Shown here one piece after another: positions 1 to 9,536 of a stretch of DNA of 64,000 nt (the first letter of the stretch is position 1; each line of letters begins with the position of its first letter). The translations under genes were made by a program, and so were the position numbers. The notes under the pieces are model-generated. The model saw only the letters and a program-made list of their open reading frames with translations. It was not told the origin of the DNA and did not search any database. Source of the stretch: Candidatus Melainabacteria bacterium (GTDB lineage Bacteria > Cyanobacteriota > Vampirovibrionia > Obscuribacterales > Obscuribacteraceae); contig PLXC01000065.1 in assembly GCA_003151275.1 (NCBI GenBank), positions 3,188 through 67,187 of the forward strand, in the 5' to 3' direction.

Positions 1-989
1 GAGCGGGTAATATACAGACCCAAGCCAGTACCTTCAGTCTGTCGCACCAACGGATTGTCCAAACGACTGAATTTAGTGAATATCTGGGGCAAATGTTCTT
101 GTGGAATGCCCACTCCTTGATCGCTGACTGAAAATTCCACTTTCTCAGAATTGTCACGGGCTGAGACAGTGACAGTCGTTTTAGGTGGTGAATATTTGAT
201 CGCGTTATCAACCAGATTGGTCAAAATCTGCTCCAGTCGATCGGCATCAGCCCAGACTGGTGGCAAACCAGCAGGCACATTGATGATGATCCGATGGTCT
301 TTGGCTTTGTCGGAAAGATTGCGATGAACGCGCTGAATTGCCCCATTCAGATCAATTGCCCTGATCGTCAGCTGCATGCGTTTTGATTCCAGTCTCGACA
401 CGGCCAGCAGATCTTCAACAAGACGCGTCAAGCGGTCTGCTTGATCTTTGATGATGCCGACGTAGCGGCGTTGCTGGCTTAAATCCAAACGGTCACCAGC
501 GCGCAAGATTGTATCTGCAAAACCTTTGATGCTGGTTAGAGGAGTTCTCAGCTCGTGACTGACAGTGCTGACAAACTCAGTTTGTGCTTGCTGAACTGTA
601 TTAGCTTGGATAATGTAGACGATAGTGAGCGTACTTTGAGTGCTGCTGTCACCGGACTTGATGGGAATATGGCTCACCGGTAGCGTCAAATTACCGGCAC
701 GGCAAACTATGGTTTGAATGTGCGGTGCGAATTGATCGGTCTCTACTTTTGTTGCACCAGATGCAGTATCAATGGGGTGATGATGTCCGTCAGGGCGTTC
801 GGCGTTTTCGTCGATAATGGATTTCAGCTTCCGACCGATGATTTCACTATCCGACCGGCCAAGCAGTTTTACAAAGGCAGGATTGCAGGCGGTGATAATT
901 CCACTTGAGTCACTGACGACCATGCCATCTGCGGAATGCTCCACGAGGCAGCTGTAAATGTCTTCCGACTTTATGCCTAAAGCTTGCAA
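1..989 (-). CDS. PAS-domain sensor histidine kinase (3' end beyond the window)
   Basis: Cytoplasmic part of a two-component sensor kinase, cut by the left edge of the window. A PAS-like domain occupies roughly residues 10-110. The H-box STVSHELRTPLTS follows, with the phospho-acceptor His near residue 145. The ATPase domain has an N-box (LVDNAIKYS), a G1 box (DQGVGIP) and a G2 box (EGTGLGLYITR) just before the edge. No ATG suits the start: the frame is closed by a stop at 1074-1076, and the first reasonable initiator is the TTG at 987-989, so the true start is uncertain. No membrane segment is visible. It lies downstream of mrnC on the same strand after a 130-base gap, and no response regulator is adjacent inside the window. 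Confidence 0.85.
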   Translation of the reverse strand, partial: MQALGIKSEDIYSCLVEHSADGMVVSDSSGIITACNPAFVKLLGRSDSEIIGRKLKSIIDENAERPDGHHHPIDTASGATKVETDQFAPHIQTIVCRAGNLTLPVSHIPIKSGDSSTQSTLTIVYIIQANTVQQAQTEFVSTVSHELRTPLTSIKGFADTILRAGDRLDLSQQRRYVGIIKDQADRLTRLVEDLLAVSRLESKRMQLTIRAIDLNGAIQRVHRNLSDKAKDHRIIINVPAGLPPVWADADRLEQILTNLVDNAIKYSPPKTTVTVSARDNSEKVEFSVSDQGVGIPQEHLPQIFTKFSRLDNPLVRQTEGTGLGLYITR

Positions 990-1120
990 TGGTTCACTTA
1001 GATGCCCGACGGGAAACGGCGGAGAGACTTCTCCTAAGCCTAACTTAGCACTAGAACTTGGCAGGAAATGACATCAGCAACCTATCCTTAAGGATCTGGC
1101 TGTCAAAAGCGTAATTCTGG

Positions 1121-1501
1121 TTAATTTTGAGGCTCGGCCGTTATTTGCAATATTTCTTTCAGGCGAGTCAAATCGGTCAAGTATAAGTAGCCTAGAAGCG
1201 CTTCAAAAGCCGTTGCATGCCGATATGATGTCTGATCGACCTTGCGGAACCCTGTCGCCTTCAGATTCCTTGCACGTCTGACCAAATCTAACTCCGCTAA
1301 AGTCAGGAAGGGCATCAACGACTGCAGCAATTCTGCCTGCTGTGTCGCTTTGACCCGCGCCCGCTTATGCATCTGGCTGGCCGAGCTAGTGCGGGTTACT
1401 TCACGCTCTCGTTCGTAAAGATGGAAGACGGCGTCGCCTAAATGGGCAAGCGAACGTAGCGAAACATCCTTTGCTTGAGCTGTTTCGATGGGCTGGCCCA
1501 A
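1121..1501 (-). CDS. mrnC: Mini-ribonuclease III (MrnC)
   Basis: Small RNase III-domain protein of 126 residues without a dsRNA-binding domain. In bacteria where it has been studied, it matures the ends of 23S rRNA. The sequence shows the catalytic LGDAVFHLYERE block near residues 20-32 (the Asp is a metal ligand), RRARNLKATGF in the middle, and the second acidic motif ATAFEALLGYLYL near residues 97-109. Length and motif order match the MrnC family and not full-length Rnc. It begins 20 bases after the stop of the upstream glycosyltransferase gene and is probably the last gene of a csaB-wecG-mrnC operon. Confidence 0.9.
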   Translation of the reverse strand: MGQPIETAQAKDVSLRSLAHLGDAVFHLYEREREVTRTSSASQMHKRARVKATQQAELLQSLMPFLTLAELDLVRRARNLKATGFRKVDQTSYRHATAFEALLGYLYLTDLTRLKEILQITAEPQN

Positions 1502-1521
1502 GAGCCAGAGCGCAACTTGAT

Positions 1522-2400
1522 CTATTTGTCCTTCGATCTTTCTTTCGATTTGTCGTGGGGTTTAGCTTGTCGTCCAGAGCGCACCTTGTCGCCGTGCTTC
1601 TTTTCAGAAAGCTTGTTTTGCGCCAATTCCTGTAGGACCTGCGCTGCAAATGAAGGCAATGCCGCACTCATGCGCTTAAACCGCCATGGTTCAGCCATGA
1701 GACGATAGAACCATTCCATATGCATTTTCCGGAACGCTGCCGGCGCTCTTTTCACGTTACCGGCCCAGACGTCGAAACTGCCGCCCACGCCAATCATCAC
1801 AGTGTGCGGAAAGGCATGATTCCAGCGGTCGATAAAATATTCCTGTTTGGGCACTCCGAGCGCAATCAGCACCAGGTCAGGCTTTGCTTCGGCGATCGCC
1901 TCTACCAGTTGATCTTCGTGATCGAGCGAAAAGTATCCATTATGGCTGGCGACGATGTTCAAGCCGGGATACAGAGTCGGTAAAGTCGACTGGATTTTTT
2001 CAAGAACTTCAGTTTTTCCGCCAAGAAGGGCTACTCGAGCGCCAGTACGAGCTGCTAAGCCGAGTGCTGCACCAGCCAGCTCAATTCCAGGCAGACGATT
2101 AACGCCGTGCCCTGCAAGTCTTAGGGCCCAAACGACTCCGGATCCGTCAGGAACAATCAGATGAGCATGGCGGATGATCCGGTCTAGAGCTTGGTCTTGT
2201 TGCGAGGCCACGACCATTTCTGCATTAAGAGTGACCACGTGCAGTCCACGCTTTGCAGTCCAAGCTTCTTCAATGATCTCGAGCGCAAGTGTCTCGTCGA
2301 CCGTATCGACGGGATAACCAAGAACTTTTTGACGTTGTTTATATGTGGCTGACAATGTAGACATTATATGCGGTGCCGCAGGGAATGTGAACTTCTCCAA
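1522..2400 (-). CDS. WecG/TagA/CpsF-family glycosyltransferase
   Basis: GT26-family enzyme that transfers a ManNAc-type sugar from UDP to a lipid-linked acceptor in cell-surface polymer synthesis. Family motifs are clear: TLNAEM near residues 57-62, PDGSG near 84-88, and the C-terminal GVGGSFDVWAG followed by KRAP and EWFYRL. The C-terminal 30 residues form a Lys/Arg-rich tail beyond the usual domain end. The start is ambiguous: an internal Met at residue 13 also fits the family length. It lies 21 bases downstream of csaB, which suggests a common role in a wall-linked polysaccharide. The exact sugar and acceptor cannot be read from the sequence. Confidence 0.88.
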   Translation of the reverse strand: MEKFTFPAAPHIMSTLSATYKQRQKVLGYPVDTVDETLALEIIEEAWTAKRGLHVVTLNAEMVVASQQDQALDRIIRHAHLIVPDGSGVVWALRLAGHGVNRLPGIELAGAALGLAARTGARVALLGGKTEVLEKIQSTLPTLYPGLNIVASHNGYFSLDHEDQLVEAIAEAKPDLVLIALGVPKQEYFIDRWNHAFPHTVMIGVGGSFDVWAGNVKRAPAAFRKMHMEWFYRLMAEPWRFKRMSAALPSFAAQVLQELAQNKLSEKKHGDKVRSGRQAKPHDKSKERSKDK

Positions 2401-2421
2401 GCTTACACTGCTTCTAGAAGA

Positions 2422-3558
2422 TCACTTTGCATGTACTAGAATTCTAGCTAAAATCTCGAAGTTCTGGCAAGCCAATTTTTTCGCACTTTCCGCCTCTTCG
2501 CGGGCTCGCGTTGACAATTCATCTAGAGTGAGAATTGCACTATGCATGGTGGGAAGCCATTCTGCCAGTTCATTTGAGCCGTCACTGTCCTTGGTTAGAT
2601 TTAAGATTGGCTGCCCAAATTGAGTAAGGACGTGGCGCACTTTGGGGTCGTAAGCAATTCCAACTACGGGTATGCCACTTTTTAAAGCCATGATCAATGC
2701 GTGCAGGCGCATGCCAACCAGCAAGTCTAGTTGCGAAAGTATTGCCAGCCATTGACTCGGTCTTTCAATTCCTTCAGTCTGCAGAAATTCGACGGAGCGT
2801 CCCTTCTGGCGCCAGAGAGCGGCGAATTTAGTCAGAGGCTCAAGGTCTTGATTGTTTTGTAGTGGCAACAGGATCAAACCGGTCTGAGGTGGCAATTCTT
2901 GATCCATCGTCGAGAACAAGCTCTGCAGCTGCTGATCATTAAAATTGGCTGCCGTGCGCAGCGATAACCCCACTGTCAAGCCGGGTCTGGCTTTCAGCGA
3001 ATTGATTTGCTCTTGTGCCGCTTCGGGCACGGCTGTCTGCTCAAGACACCAAACTGGGTCAGCTGTCAGAGCACTGTCGATAGCCCATTTGGACAACAGA
3101 TTGTGAGAGTCTTTATCGCGGACAGTCGTGAAAGTCGCTTGTGACAAACTGATGCGAGCCAATGCTTGCGCGGCGCCGCTGCGCAAAGGACCGACGCCTT
3201 GTGCGTAAATATAGATTTTGCTGCCCAAAAATTTGGCCAGCAAAATTTGACAACCGTAAAAAACTGTCGATTTAATGCCTGTCGCATCTTGAAAAAGACC
3301 ACCACCGCCACTTATGAAAAGGGCTGTGCGCGGCAGAAGAGAGAGGAGGTCCAGAGGCTTCCACCTATTCAGCGACTCTACTCCAAATGATTTCTTGGTC
3401 TGTTCTGGATCGTTTGAAAGAACGATAATCTGACTTGGAGAAACTAGTTTTTTCAGCTCGTTTGTCAGTTCTTCAAGAATGGCTTCATCGCCCAGGTTGC
3501 CAAAGCCGTAGTATCCTGAAACGAGAACAAGGGGTTGACTGTTTTTTTTATCTGACAA
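2422..3558 (-). CDS. csaB: Polysaccharide pyruvyl transferase CsaB
   Basis: CsaB adds ketal-pyruvate from PEP to a cell-wall-linked polysaccharide; the pyruvylated polymer is the anchor for S-layer-homology (SLH) domains. The 378-residue protein opens with the family motif GYYGFGNLGDEAIL at about residues 15-28. It has ISGGGGLFQD near residue 100 and the GMRLHALIMALKSGIPVVGI block near residue 290, all diagnostic of PS_pyruv_trans proteins. In cyanobacteria-like envelopes the ligand would hold SLH porins to peptidoglycan-linked polymer; no SLH gene lies in this window, so that role is inferred. It is the first gene of the minus-strand cluster with wecG and mrnC. Confidence 0.9.
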   Translation of the reverse strand: MSDKKNSQPLVLVSGYYGFGNLGDEAILEELTNELKKLVSPSQIIVLSNDPEQTKKSFGVESLNRWKPLDLLSLLPRTALFISGGGGLFQDATGIKSTVFYGCQILLAKFLGSKIYIYAQGVGPLRSGAAQALARISLSQATFTTVRDKDSHNLLSKWAIDSALTADPVWCLEQTAVPEAAQEQINSLKARPGLTVGLSLRTAANFNDQQLQSLFSTMDQELPPQTGLILLPLQNNQDLEPLTKFAALWRQKGRSVEFLQTEGIERPSQWLAILSQLDLLVGMRLHALIMALKSGIPVVGIAYDPKVRHVLTQFGQPILNLTKDSDGSNELAEWLPTMHSAILTLDELSTRAREEAESAKKLACQNFEILARILVHAK

Positions 3559-3646
3559 GTGCAGCCGATCTCAAGTGAAACGATTCAATGCATAGAATAC
3601 CCTCAAGCTTACCGCAGCAAGCTGTCAGTATTAGTCTCTTTAATGA

Positions 3647-4942
3647 GTGAATCATAGAATGCAATCAGGATCAGTGGGTTTGTCCCAAAAATTGTCCAGA
3701 CCGATAGATGGTGCTTCTGTGGTGGCAACCTCGGCGCCAGGCAGCCTCGGTAAATGGACTCAGATCTCTGTACTCAATAAAGAGGGTCTTGCTGCCGTTG
3801 TCAATGAATGCGTCGCTGCCGGAGCGGCTATTTTGACTGGTCCTTATCGAGCTTTGCCGCGCGCTGCAAATGACGAGCGCGAATTTGTCTTTATCGACAT
3901 GACTGGGGCCAAGCAAATTCTCGATCACGAACCACAAGATCAAGTCATATCTGTGCAAACCGGCGTCACTCTGAAAGAGTTAAACGCTTATTTGCTGCCG
4001 TTTGGTCAGTGGTTTCCTGTGAGCGCGCCGGGCAACTGTACTTTGCTCGATCTGATCAATCGCGGCGATGGTGGACTACTCGAGCATGGATTTGGTGCCG
4101 TCCGTGATCTTATTCTTGGTCTCGAGTTAGTCACCGGCAGCGGTGCCGCCATCAAATCTGGTGGCAAAGTAGTTAAGAATGTTACTGGATATGATACGAC
4201 GAAACTTTTCGTCGGATCGCATGCAACGCTGGCCATAGCGCACGCCGCGCATCTCCGCTTATTTGCGCAGCCTGAGGGAAGTGTCAATGTGATTTTCAAC
4301 GGTCCAAATCCGCAAGATCTTCTCTTGCTGGCCAATGACCTGATTGGCACGGATCTGTCGCTTACTTGCGTTGAATTGATTGATTTTGGTGCGATCACAT
4401 TAAGTCCCCGATTGTCCGAAAGTACACTAAAGTTTGTGCAACGCTTGAAACCTTACGGTTTGCTAGTGCGCGTCTCAGGGCATGAGGACCTGCTCAAGGA
4501 AATTCTTCCGCAATTGCGCAGCTTCAAAAGAGAGAGCACTGTCAACGCTGAAATCCCGATTGCCAATGCGGACAATTTGATCGAAATATGTTCGCTTCCA
4601 CGCTATCCTTCATTGGAACTTTCAGCCAGCACATCCGAAATGACCTCCATCTTTAGCGAGTGGTGGTTTGGTGTTGGTTCGCCATTTTTTCAATATCGCC
4701 CCGCCACCGGACGGGCTTTTTTCTATCCCCGTGATTTGAACCTATATATTGAATTGACTGAATCTCTTCGGTCCTACTTAGTTAAAAAAGGCGCACCGAA
4801 TACAGTGGCATTTGCGGCAACTGAATATGAGTATGAAATCGAATATTTGGCAGCGGACATAAAGGAGATTGGACAGATCAAAGCGGCCATTAAAGAGCGC
4901 TTCGACCCTTCTTTTTGTCTCAATCCACTCGCTGCTCTATAA
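3647..4942 (+). CDS. glcE: Glycolate oxidase GlcE-like FAD-binding subunit
   Basis: FAD-binding subunit of a glycolate oxidase-type complex. The N-terminal half is an FAD_binding_4 (PCMH-type) domain: a VISVQTGVTLKELNAYL segment near residues 104-120, then a glycine-rich stretch ending KSGGKVVKNVTGYDTTKLFVGS-type motif near residues 177-198, typical of GlcD/GlcE. At 431 residues it is longer than E. coli GlcE (about 350). Start may be GTG at 3647 or ATG at 3659; neither has a strong ribosome binding site. It is followed after 133 bases by glcF. No glcD is adjacent, so the catalytic partner must be elsewhere or this longer protein may stand in for it. Confidence 0.82.
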   Translation: MNHRMQSGSVGLSQKLSRPIDGASVVATSAPGSLGKWTQISVLNKEGLAAVVNECVAAGAAILTGPYRALPRAANDEREFVFIDMTGAKQILDHEPQDQVISVQTGVTLKELNAYLLPFGQWFPVSAPGNCTLLDLINRGDGGLLEHGFGAVRDLILGLELVTGSGAAIKSGGKVVKNVTGYDTTKLFVGSHATLAIAHAAHLRLFAQPEGSVNVIFNGPNPQDLLLLANDLIGTDLSLTCVELIDFGAITLSPRLSESTLKFVQRLKPYGLLVRVSGHEDLLKEILPQLRSFKRESTVNAEIPIANADNLIEICSLPRYPSLELSASTSEMTSIFSEWWFGVGSPFFQYRPATGRAFFYPRDLNLYIELTESLRSYLVKKGAPNTVAFAATEYEYEIEYLAADIKEIGQIKAAIKERFDPSFCLNPLAAL

Positions 4943-4962
4943 GGACCTAGGTGGACCTAGGT
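4943..4962. repeat. 10-bp tandem duplication after glcE stop
   Basis: The unit GGACCTAGGT occurs twice head to tail directly after the glcE stop codon; each copy contains the palindrome CCTAGG. Probably a small slippage product, with no function visible. Confidence 0.75.
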
Positions 4963-5075
4963 GCGTCACGCCTTCGTTTATTCGGGGGCGGAACTGCAGT
5001 CGACAAAGCCTTAGAAAAAATTCTGAGCGTGGGAGCCTCGGGCATTCAAAGCGAGAGAGCGCTTATAATAACAAG

Positions 5076-6458
5076 ATGTCCGAAATTTCAAGCCAAGTAA
5101 ATCCACCAACAGGCGTAATTGACAAGCAACTGCTTGACGCGTGTATTCATTGCGGCTTGTGCTTGCCTGCTTGTCCAACCTATCTTGCTACTGGGCGCGA
5201 GATGGAATCGCCGCGCGGACGCATCTACTTGCTCTCGCAGTGGAATGAAGGAACTCTCCCACTCGATGCACGCTTGGCCGAGCATATTGATTCTTGCCTC
5301 GGCTGTTTTGGTTGTCAGACTGCATGTCCGTCCGGCGTTGACTACGCAAACATCCTGGACCAAGCCCGTCCTCACATAACCGCAAGAAAGCCTGGATATC
5401 AGCGTTTTTTGATGCGCTTCGGCTTTAAGAATCTGCTGCCAGATTATCCAAGGCTACACATGCTCGCCAGTCTCATGCGCAAATGGCAGAGTTTCAACGG
5501 CAGCGAAATGTTGCGAAAGCTCGCCGGCGTAGCTCCAAATCAACCGATTGCTGGTAGTCCCCCGCTCTCTCCAAATCCGCTTCGCAAGCTCTTCTACCGA
5601 CTCTGGCAATGTGATGCATTGTTGCCGAAAATTCCATCATTTAAACCACTGCCGAAAAAATCTTGGAAGTCCGGCGAAAAGAAAGGTACCGTTCAGCTAT
5701 TTGCTGGATGTGTGATGGATGTCTTTTATAACTCTGTCAATCACGCCTCTATTGATTTGCTTAAGGCTCAAGGTCAAGTTGTTGAGGTTCCTGAGCAAAC
5801 CTGTTGTGGTGCGCTAGCTGCCCATGCCGGTGAGACAGACATCATGTTGGCGCTGGCCAAGCGAAATATCCGCTCGCTTGAACCAACTCAAGGACCAATC
5901 GTTGTGACGTCCGCCGGTTGCGGCGCAATGATGAAACAATATGGCGAACATTTTCACAATGATCAAGAGTGGAGCGCTCGTGCCGCAGCAATTTCGAACC
6001 GCATCGTCGATATCACCGAAGAATTAGCGAAGCGTGAATTTGAGCGCAAGGATAGCGCGGAGAATATTCCGGCGCTAAAGATCGCTTACCATGCTGCTTG
6101 CCATCTGGTTCACGCTCAAAATATTCGAGAAGCGCCGCAGAAGCTGCTGATGGATTTCGCCGTCGATGTGAACGCGACGAGTTCGACTGCCAATAAGATT
6201 GAACTTATTCCCTTGCGGGAAGCCGAACATTGCTGCGGCAGCGCCGGTATATACAATTTGCTCCACACTGAACTGAGCATGGAAGTGCTGAATCGAAAGA
6301 TGGATTTCATCGCCGAGAGTGGTGCTGACACAGTCGTTACGACCAATCCCGGCTGCATGTTGCAGATTATGGCGGGCGTCAAGCAACGTCGCTTGCCCGT
6401 GCAGGTACTTCATCTCTGTGAGCTTTTGCGGGATGCGTACTGCGTCAAGGACAACTAG
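5076..6458 (+). CDS. glcF: Glycolate oxidase iron-sulfur subunit GlcF
   Basis: Iron-sulfur subunit passing electrons from the flavin subunits of a glycolate/lactate-type oxidase to the respiratory chain. Two 4Fe-4S motifs lie near the N-terminus (CIHCGLCLPACP and CLGCFGCQTACP), each C-x2-C-x2-C-x3-C-P. Two C-terminal cysteine-rich CCG domains follow (TCCGALAAHAG and HCCGSAGIYNL), with CHLVH between them. The frame is open upstream to 4869, but the ATG at 5076 gives the family N-terminus and a 461-residue protein, so I use that start. It pairs with the glcE-like gene upstream on the same strand. Confidence 0.9.
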   Translation: MSEISSQVNPPTGVIDKQLLDACIHCGLCLPACPTYLATGREMESPRGRIYLLSQWNEGTLPLDARLAEHIDSCLGCFGCQTACPSGVDYANILDQARPHITARKPGYQRFLMRFGFKNLLPDYPRLHMLASLMRKWQSFNGSEMLRKLAGVAPNQPIAGSPPLSPNPLRKLFYRLWQCDALLPKIPSFKPLPKKSWKSGEKKGTVQLFAGCVMDVFYNSVNHASIDLLKAQGQVVEVPEQTCCGALAAHAGETDIMLALAKRNIRSLEPTQGPIVVTSAGCGAMMKQYGEHFHNDQEWSARAAAISNRIVDITEELAKREFERKDSAENIPALKIAYHAACHLVHAQNIREAPQKLLMDFAVDVNATSSTANKIELIPLREAEHCCGSAGIYNLLHTELSMEVLNRKMDFIAESGADTVVTTNPGCMLQIMAGVKQRRLPVQVLHLCELLRDAYCVKDN

Positions 6459-6623
6459 GTTGCCAATTACTATTCCTTGTTTAAGGTCGCTTTATAACTC
6501 GAAATGAGCCATCAGGGCGCGTTCGCAAACGACTATAATTGACAAAACGCACATGCAGCGAACCTTTATTCCTGAATATCAGGAACGTATAGGTTGGTTT
6601 CAGTTGAATCAAGGAGACGAAAC

Positions 6624-7277
6624 TTGTCTACAGAGGTGGTGTTGAAGAATCGTAAGCCAGAGCTATTCGAGCGCGATTTACCCGAAGAAAGGCTCAATCA
6701 TTATTTGACCAAGCAGTGCATTGCCGTCGACACCGAAACACGTGGCTTGATCGTGCCAAGAGACCGATTGTGTTTGGTGCAAATTTGTGATGAGGAAGGT
6801 CTGGTAACGTTTGTGCGCTTCCAACATTTGAGCGACCTACCGCGCGACAATTCAAACTTAAAGAAATTGATGGAGGCGCCTCAGGTGATGAAGCTGTTTC
6901 ACTTCGCTCGCTTTGACGTTGCCGTTATGAAGCATTATTTGAATGCCACGGTCAATCCAATTTGGTGCACCAAAATCGCCTCAAAACTTGTGCGCACATA
7001 TACCGACCGGCACAGCCTGAAAGACTTGACTCGTGAATTGTTGCAGCTTGAGATGGATAAAAGTGACCAGTCGAGTGATTGGGCTAAACCGGATTTAACC
7101 GATTCACAGTTGGAATATGCCGCAAATGATGTTCGTAATCTACACGCGCTGCAGACGAAACTGCGCTATTTGCTGGAACGTGAGGATCGCATGCATCTGG
7201 CTGAGCGCTTGTTTCAAGCACTGCCGATAATTTGTGAAATGGATCTGCGCGGCTGGAAAGATATTTTTGAGCACTAG
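6624..7277 (+). CDS. RNase D-like DEDDy 3'-5' exonuclease
   Basis: Single-domain 3'-5' exonuclease of the RNase D type, expected to trim tRNA or other structured RNA ends. All DEDDy elements are present: IAVDTETRGL (Asp-Glu), HFARFDVAVM (Asp), and the Tyr-x3-Asp of QLEYAANDVRNL. There is no HRDC domain, so at 217 residues it is the short form. The start is set by AAGGAG at 6611-6616, which sits correctly before the TTG at 6624; an open frame continues up to a TTG at 6594 without such a site. It stands between glcF and gcvPB with separate spacing. Confidence 0.85.
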   Translation: MSTEVVLKNRKPELFERDLPEERLNHYLTKQCIAVDTETRGLIVPRDRLCLVQICDEEGLVTFVRFQHLSDLPRDNSNLKKLMEAPQVMKLFHFARFDVAVMKHYLNATVNPIWCTKIASKLVRTYTDRHSLKDLTRELLQLEMDKSDQSSDWAKPDLTDSQLEYAANDVRNLHALQTKLRYLLEREDRMHLAERLFQALPIICEMDLRGWKDIFEH

Positions 7278-7318
7278 AATTTGGTCATCGTTAGTGGACG
7301 TCGAACTGGAGCATTGAG

Positions 7319-8776
7319 ATGGAAAAACTGATCTACGAGAAATCCCGCAAAGGAAGAACGAGCACTATTCTTCCTCAATCCGGAGTTCCCGAAAAGCAAC
7401 TGGCGGACTTCTTACCAGCCAAGTTCATCCGCAAAGTTCCGGCAGCCTTGCCTGAAGTTAGCGAGCTCGAAAACATGCGGCACTTTGTTCGCCTCTCGCA
7501 CTTGAATCATTGCATTGAGAGTGGCTTCTATCCACTTGGCTCTTGCACTATGAAGTACAACCCCAAAGTCAACGATGCCATGGCTGCGCTGGAAGGATTT
7601 CGCGAGTTGCATCCATATCAACCTGAAGATCAAATTCAAGGTGCACTCGAACTGATTTGGGAATTGCAAGAAAAGATTGCTGCCATTGTCGGACTGCCAT
7701 CCGTTACGTTGCAACCGGCAGCCGGAGCTCATGGCGAGATGACCGGGCTTCTGCTGATCAAAGCTTACTTTGAAGCGCAAGGAGATCACAAGCGTCGTAA
7801 GGTAATCGTACCTGACACCGCTCATGGTACTAATCCAGCAACCGCTGCTATGGCTGGATTTGAAGTTGTCGAAATCAAGTCTAACGATCGGGGACTAGTG
7901 GATATTGAGGCGCTCAAGGCTGTGCTGGGACCTGATACAGCAGCGATTATGCTCACCAATCCGAACACTCTCGGCTTGTTCGAAGAAGAAATTCAGACTG
8001 TTCAAAAACTTGTGCACGAGGCCGGCGGCTTACTGTATTACGACGGCGCTAACCTCAACGCGATCATGGGGCTGGTTCGCCCAGGCGATATGGGTTTCGA
8101 CGTCTGCCATTTGAATCTGCATAAGACCTTCTCCACCCCGCACGGTGGCGGTGGTCCCGGTGGCTGCGCAGTCGCCGCACGACAAAAGTTGGAGCCGTTT
8201 ATGCCCAAGCCAACGGTGCGTCGTGAGGAAAATCGTTTTACACTCGATTGGAATCGACCTCAATCGATCGGCAAGGTAAAAGGTTTCTATGGCAACTTTG
8301 GCATTCTCGTTCGTGCCTATACTTACATTATGGCGCACGGAAGAGACGGTCTGTGCCAAGTTTCACGCGATGCCATTCTCAGCGCTAACTACCTAAAGGA
8401 ACGCTTAAAGCGAAACTTTGTTGTCGCCTACGGACAGCCTTGCATGCATGAATTTGTTCTTTCAGGCAGCTTGCAAAAGGAACGAGGTGTGGCCACGACT
8501 AATATCGCCAAGCGCATGCTCGACTATGGAATCCACGCGCCTACAGTCTACTTCCCGCTTGTCGTGCCGGAAGCGATGATGATCGAGCCGACTGAAACTG
8601 AATCGAAAGAAACCTTAGATGAGTTCGTAGAGATCATGCTGGCCATCGACGAAGAGACCAAGACCAAACCGGAGTTTGTCCGCGCCGCACCACATACGAC
8701 ACCAGTTGGCAGATTGGATGAAGCTCTGGCGGCACGCAAACCGAACTTGCGCTGGGAACCGACGGCTAAGGACTAA
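7319..8776 (+). CDS. gcvPB: Glycine dehydrogenase (decarboxylating) subunit 2, GcvPB
   Basis: PLP-dependent P-protein subunit of the glycine cleavage system, which decarboxylates glycine and loads the aminomethyl group on lipoyl-GcvH. The PLP lysine motif [17 protein letters not shown] lies near residues 263-279, and [16 protein letters not shown] near the N-terminus is family-typical. The 485-residue length matches the beta chain of the two-subunit enzyme. The partner gcvPA and the genes gcvT and gcvH are not in the window; the upstream neighbour is the exonuclease gene, so the usual gcvPA-gcvPB pairing is broken here. Its stop codon lies inside a 12-bp tandem repeat. Confidence 0.95.
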   Translation: MEKLIYEKSRKGRTSTILPQSGVPEKQLADFLPAKFIRKVPAALPEVSELENMRHFVRLSHLNHCIESGFYPLGSCTMKYNPKVNDAMAALEGFRELHPYQPEDQIQGALELIWELQEKIAAIVGLPSVTLQPAAGAHGEMTGLLLIKAYFEAQGDHKRRKVIVPDTAHGTNPATAAMAGFEVVEIKSNDRGLVDIEALKAVLGPDTAAIMLTNPNTLGLFEEEIQTVQKLVHEAGGLLYYDGANLNAIMGLVRPGDMGFDVCHLNLHKTFSTPHGGGGPGGCAVAARQKLEPFMPKPTVRREENRFTLDWNRPQSIGKVKGFYGNFGILVRAYTYIMAHGRDGLCQVSRDAILSANYLKERLKRNFVVAYGQPCMHEFVLSGSLQKERGVATTNIAKRMLDYGIHAPTVYFPLVVPEAMMIEPTETESKETLDEFVEIMLAIDEETKTKPEFVRAAPHTTPVGRLDEALAARKPNLRWEPTAKD

Positions 8777-8830
8777 GGCTAGGACTAAGGCTAGGACTAA
8801 GGCTAGGACTAAGGCTAGGACTAAGGACTA
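8764..8830. repeat. 12-bp tandem repeat over the gcvPB stop codon
   Basis: The unit GGACTAAGGCTA is repeated four full times from 8770 to 8817, followed by a nine-base partial copy and preceded by a partial one. The gcvPB stop (8774-8776) is in the first unit. As the period is a multiple of three, each unit presents both TAG and TAA in the gcvPB frame. Confidence 0.9.
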
Positions 8831-8924
8831 CTCGAAAATTTAGCGCGCGCATCCTCCGTGCTTATAACGACACGGCGAAGTCGCGTTCCAATTCTACGTT
8901 GGCGGACGACTTACAGCTCGAACT

Positions 8925-9536
8925 CTAAAATACGTTGCGATATTCGATTTGGAACTTCACGTACGTCAGTTTTTCTTTCAATCTGGCAATCTCTCGCTTC
9001 GTTCCTTTGATCGGTGCCAGGCATGCCAGAGCAACCGCGTTTATAAACAGAAGTGGTGTCAGAGACATCAGTAGTTTTGTCATCTCATCGCCTATGTAGC
9101 CGTTGTAGGCGCGCATGGCGATGTAGAATCCGAAAAGGTTGGCGCTTAAAAATATGCCGCAATGAATGTATAGAAAAATTCGTTCTCGTGCCAGCAGAAC
9201 AATTAACTTGGCTAGCTCTTCTTTGAGCTCCTGAGGCACATCTGTCTTAGGCTTGACAAAACTTGGTGCCTTTTGCGCTGCTCTCTGCAGGACCTGAGTC
9301 TTCACGCCATTGGCATGATCTGCTGATTGCAACATCGGCCCCGGGCTTCGATGCGCCGCGAACGATTGGGCAAAATTGCGGTTCTCTGGAGCTTGGTGCC
9401 CTGCGTGGCGGGACTTGCCTGGAGCTCCACATTCACCGCAGAATCTGGCGGTGATTTCGAGCGCTGTCGAGCAGTGAACGCAAGTATCTACAGAGTGTCC
9501 GGCGAAATTGTGGTTTGAGGATAAGCTAAGCGCCAT
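8925..9536 (-). CDS. Zinc-ribbon membrane protein, unknown function
   Basis: A 203-residue protein I do not recognise as a named family. Residues 19-37 form a zinc ribbon (CVHC then CGEC, a C-x2-C pair twice). A polar Ala/Pro/Gln-rich linker follows, then two hydrophobic segments near residues 123-142 and 152-174. The C-terminus is a Lys/Arg-rich amphipathic stretch (GTKREIARLKEKL). Topology is probably N- and C-termini in the cytoplasm. It resembles in design the zinc-ribbon/one-TM protein at 34851-35390. It stands alone on the minus strand, convergent with gcvPB. Confidence 0.75.
   Translation of the reverse strand: MALSLSSNHNFAGHSVDTCVHCSTALEITARFCGECGAPGKSRHAGHQAPENRNFAQSFAAHRSPGPMLQSADHANGVKTQVLQRAAQKAPSFVKPKTDVPQELKEELAKLIVLLARERIFLYIHCGIFLSANLFGFYIAMRAYNGYIGDEMTKLLMSLTPLLFINAVALACLAPIKGTKREIARLKEKLTYVKFQIEYRNVF

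Noticed and set aside
4869..5075. N-terminal extension of the glcF frame
   Set aside because: It runs over the end of glcE and the tandem repeat, and lacks family sequence; the ATG at 5076 fits better.
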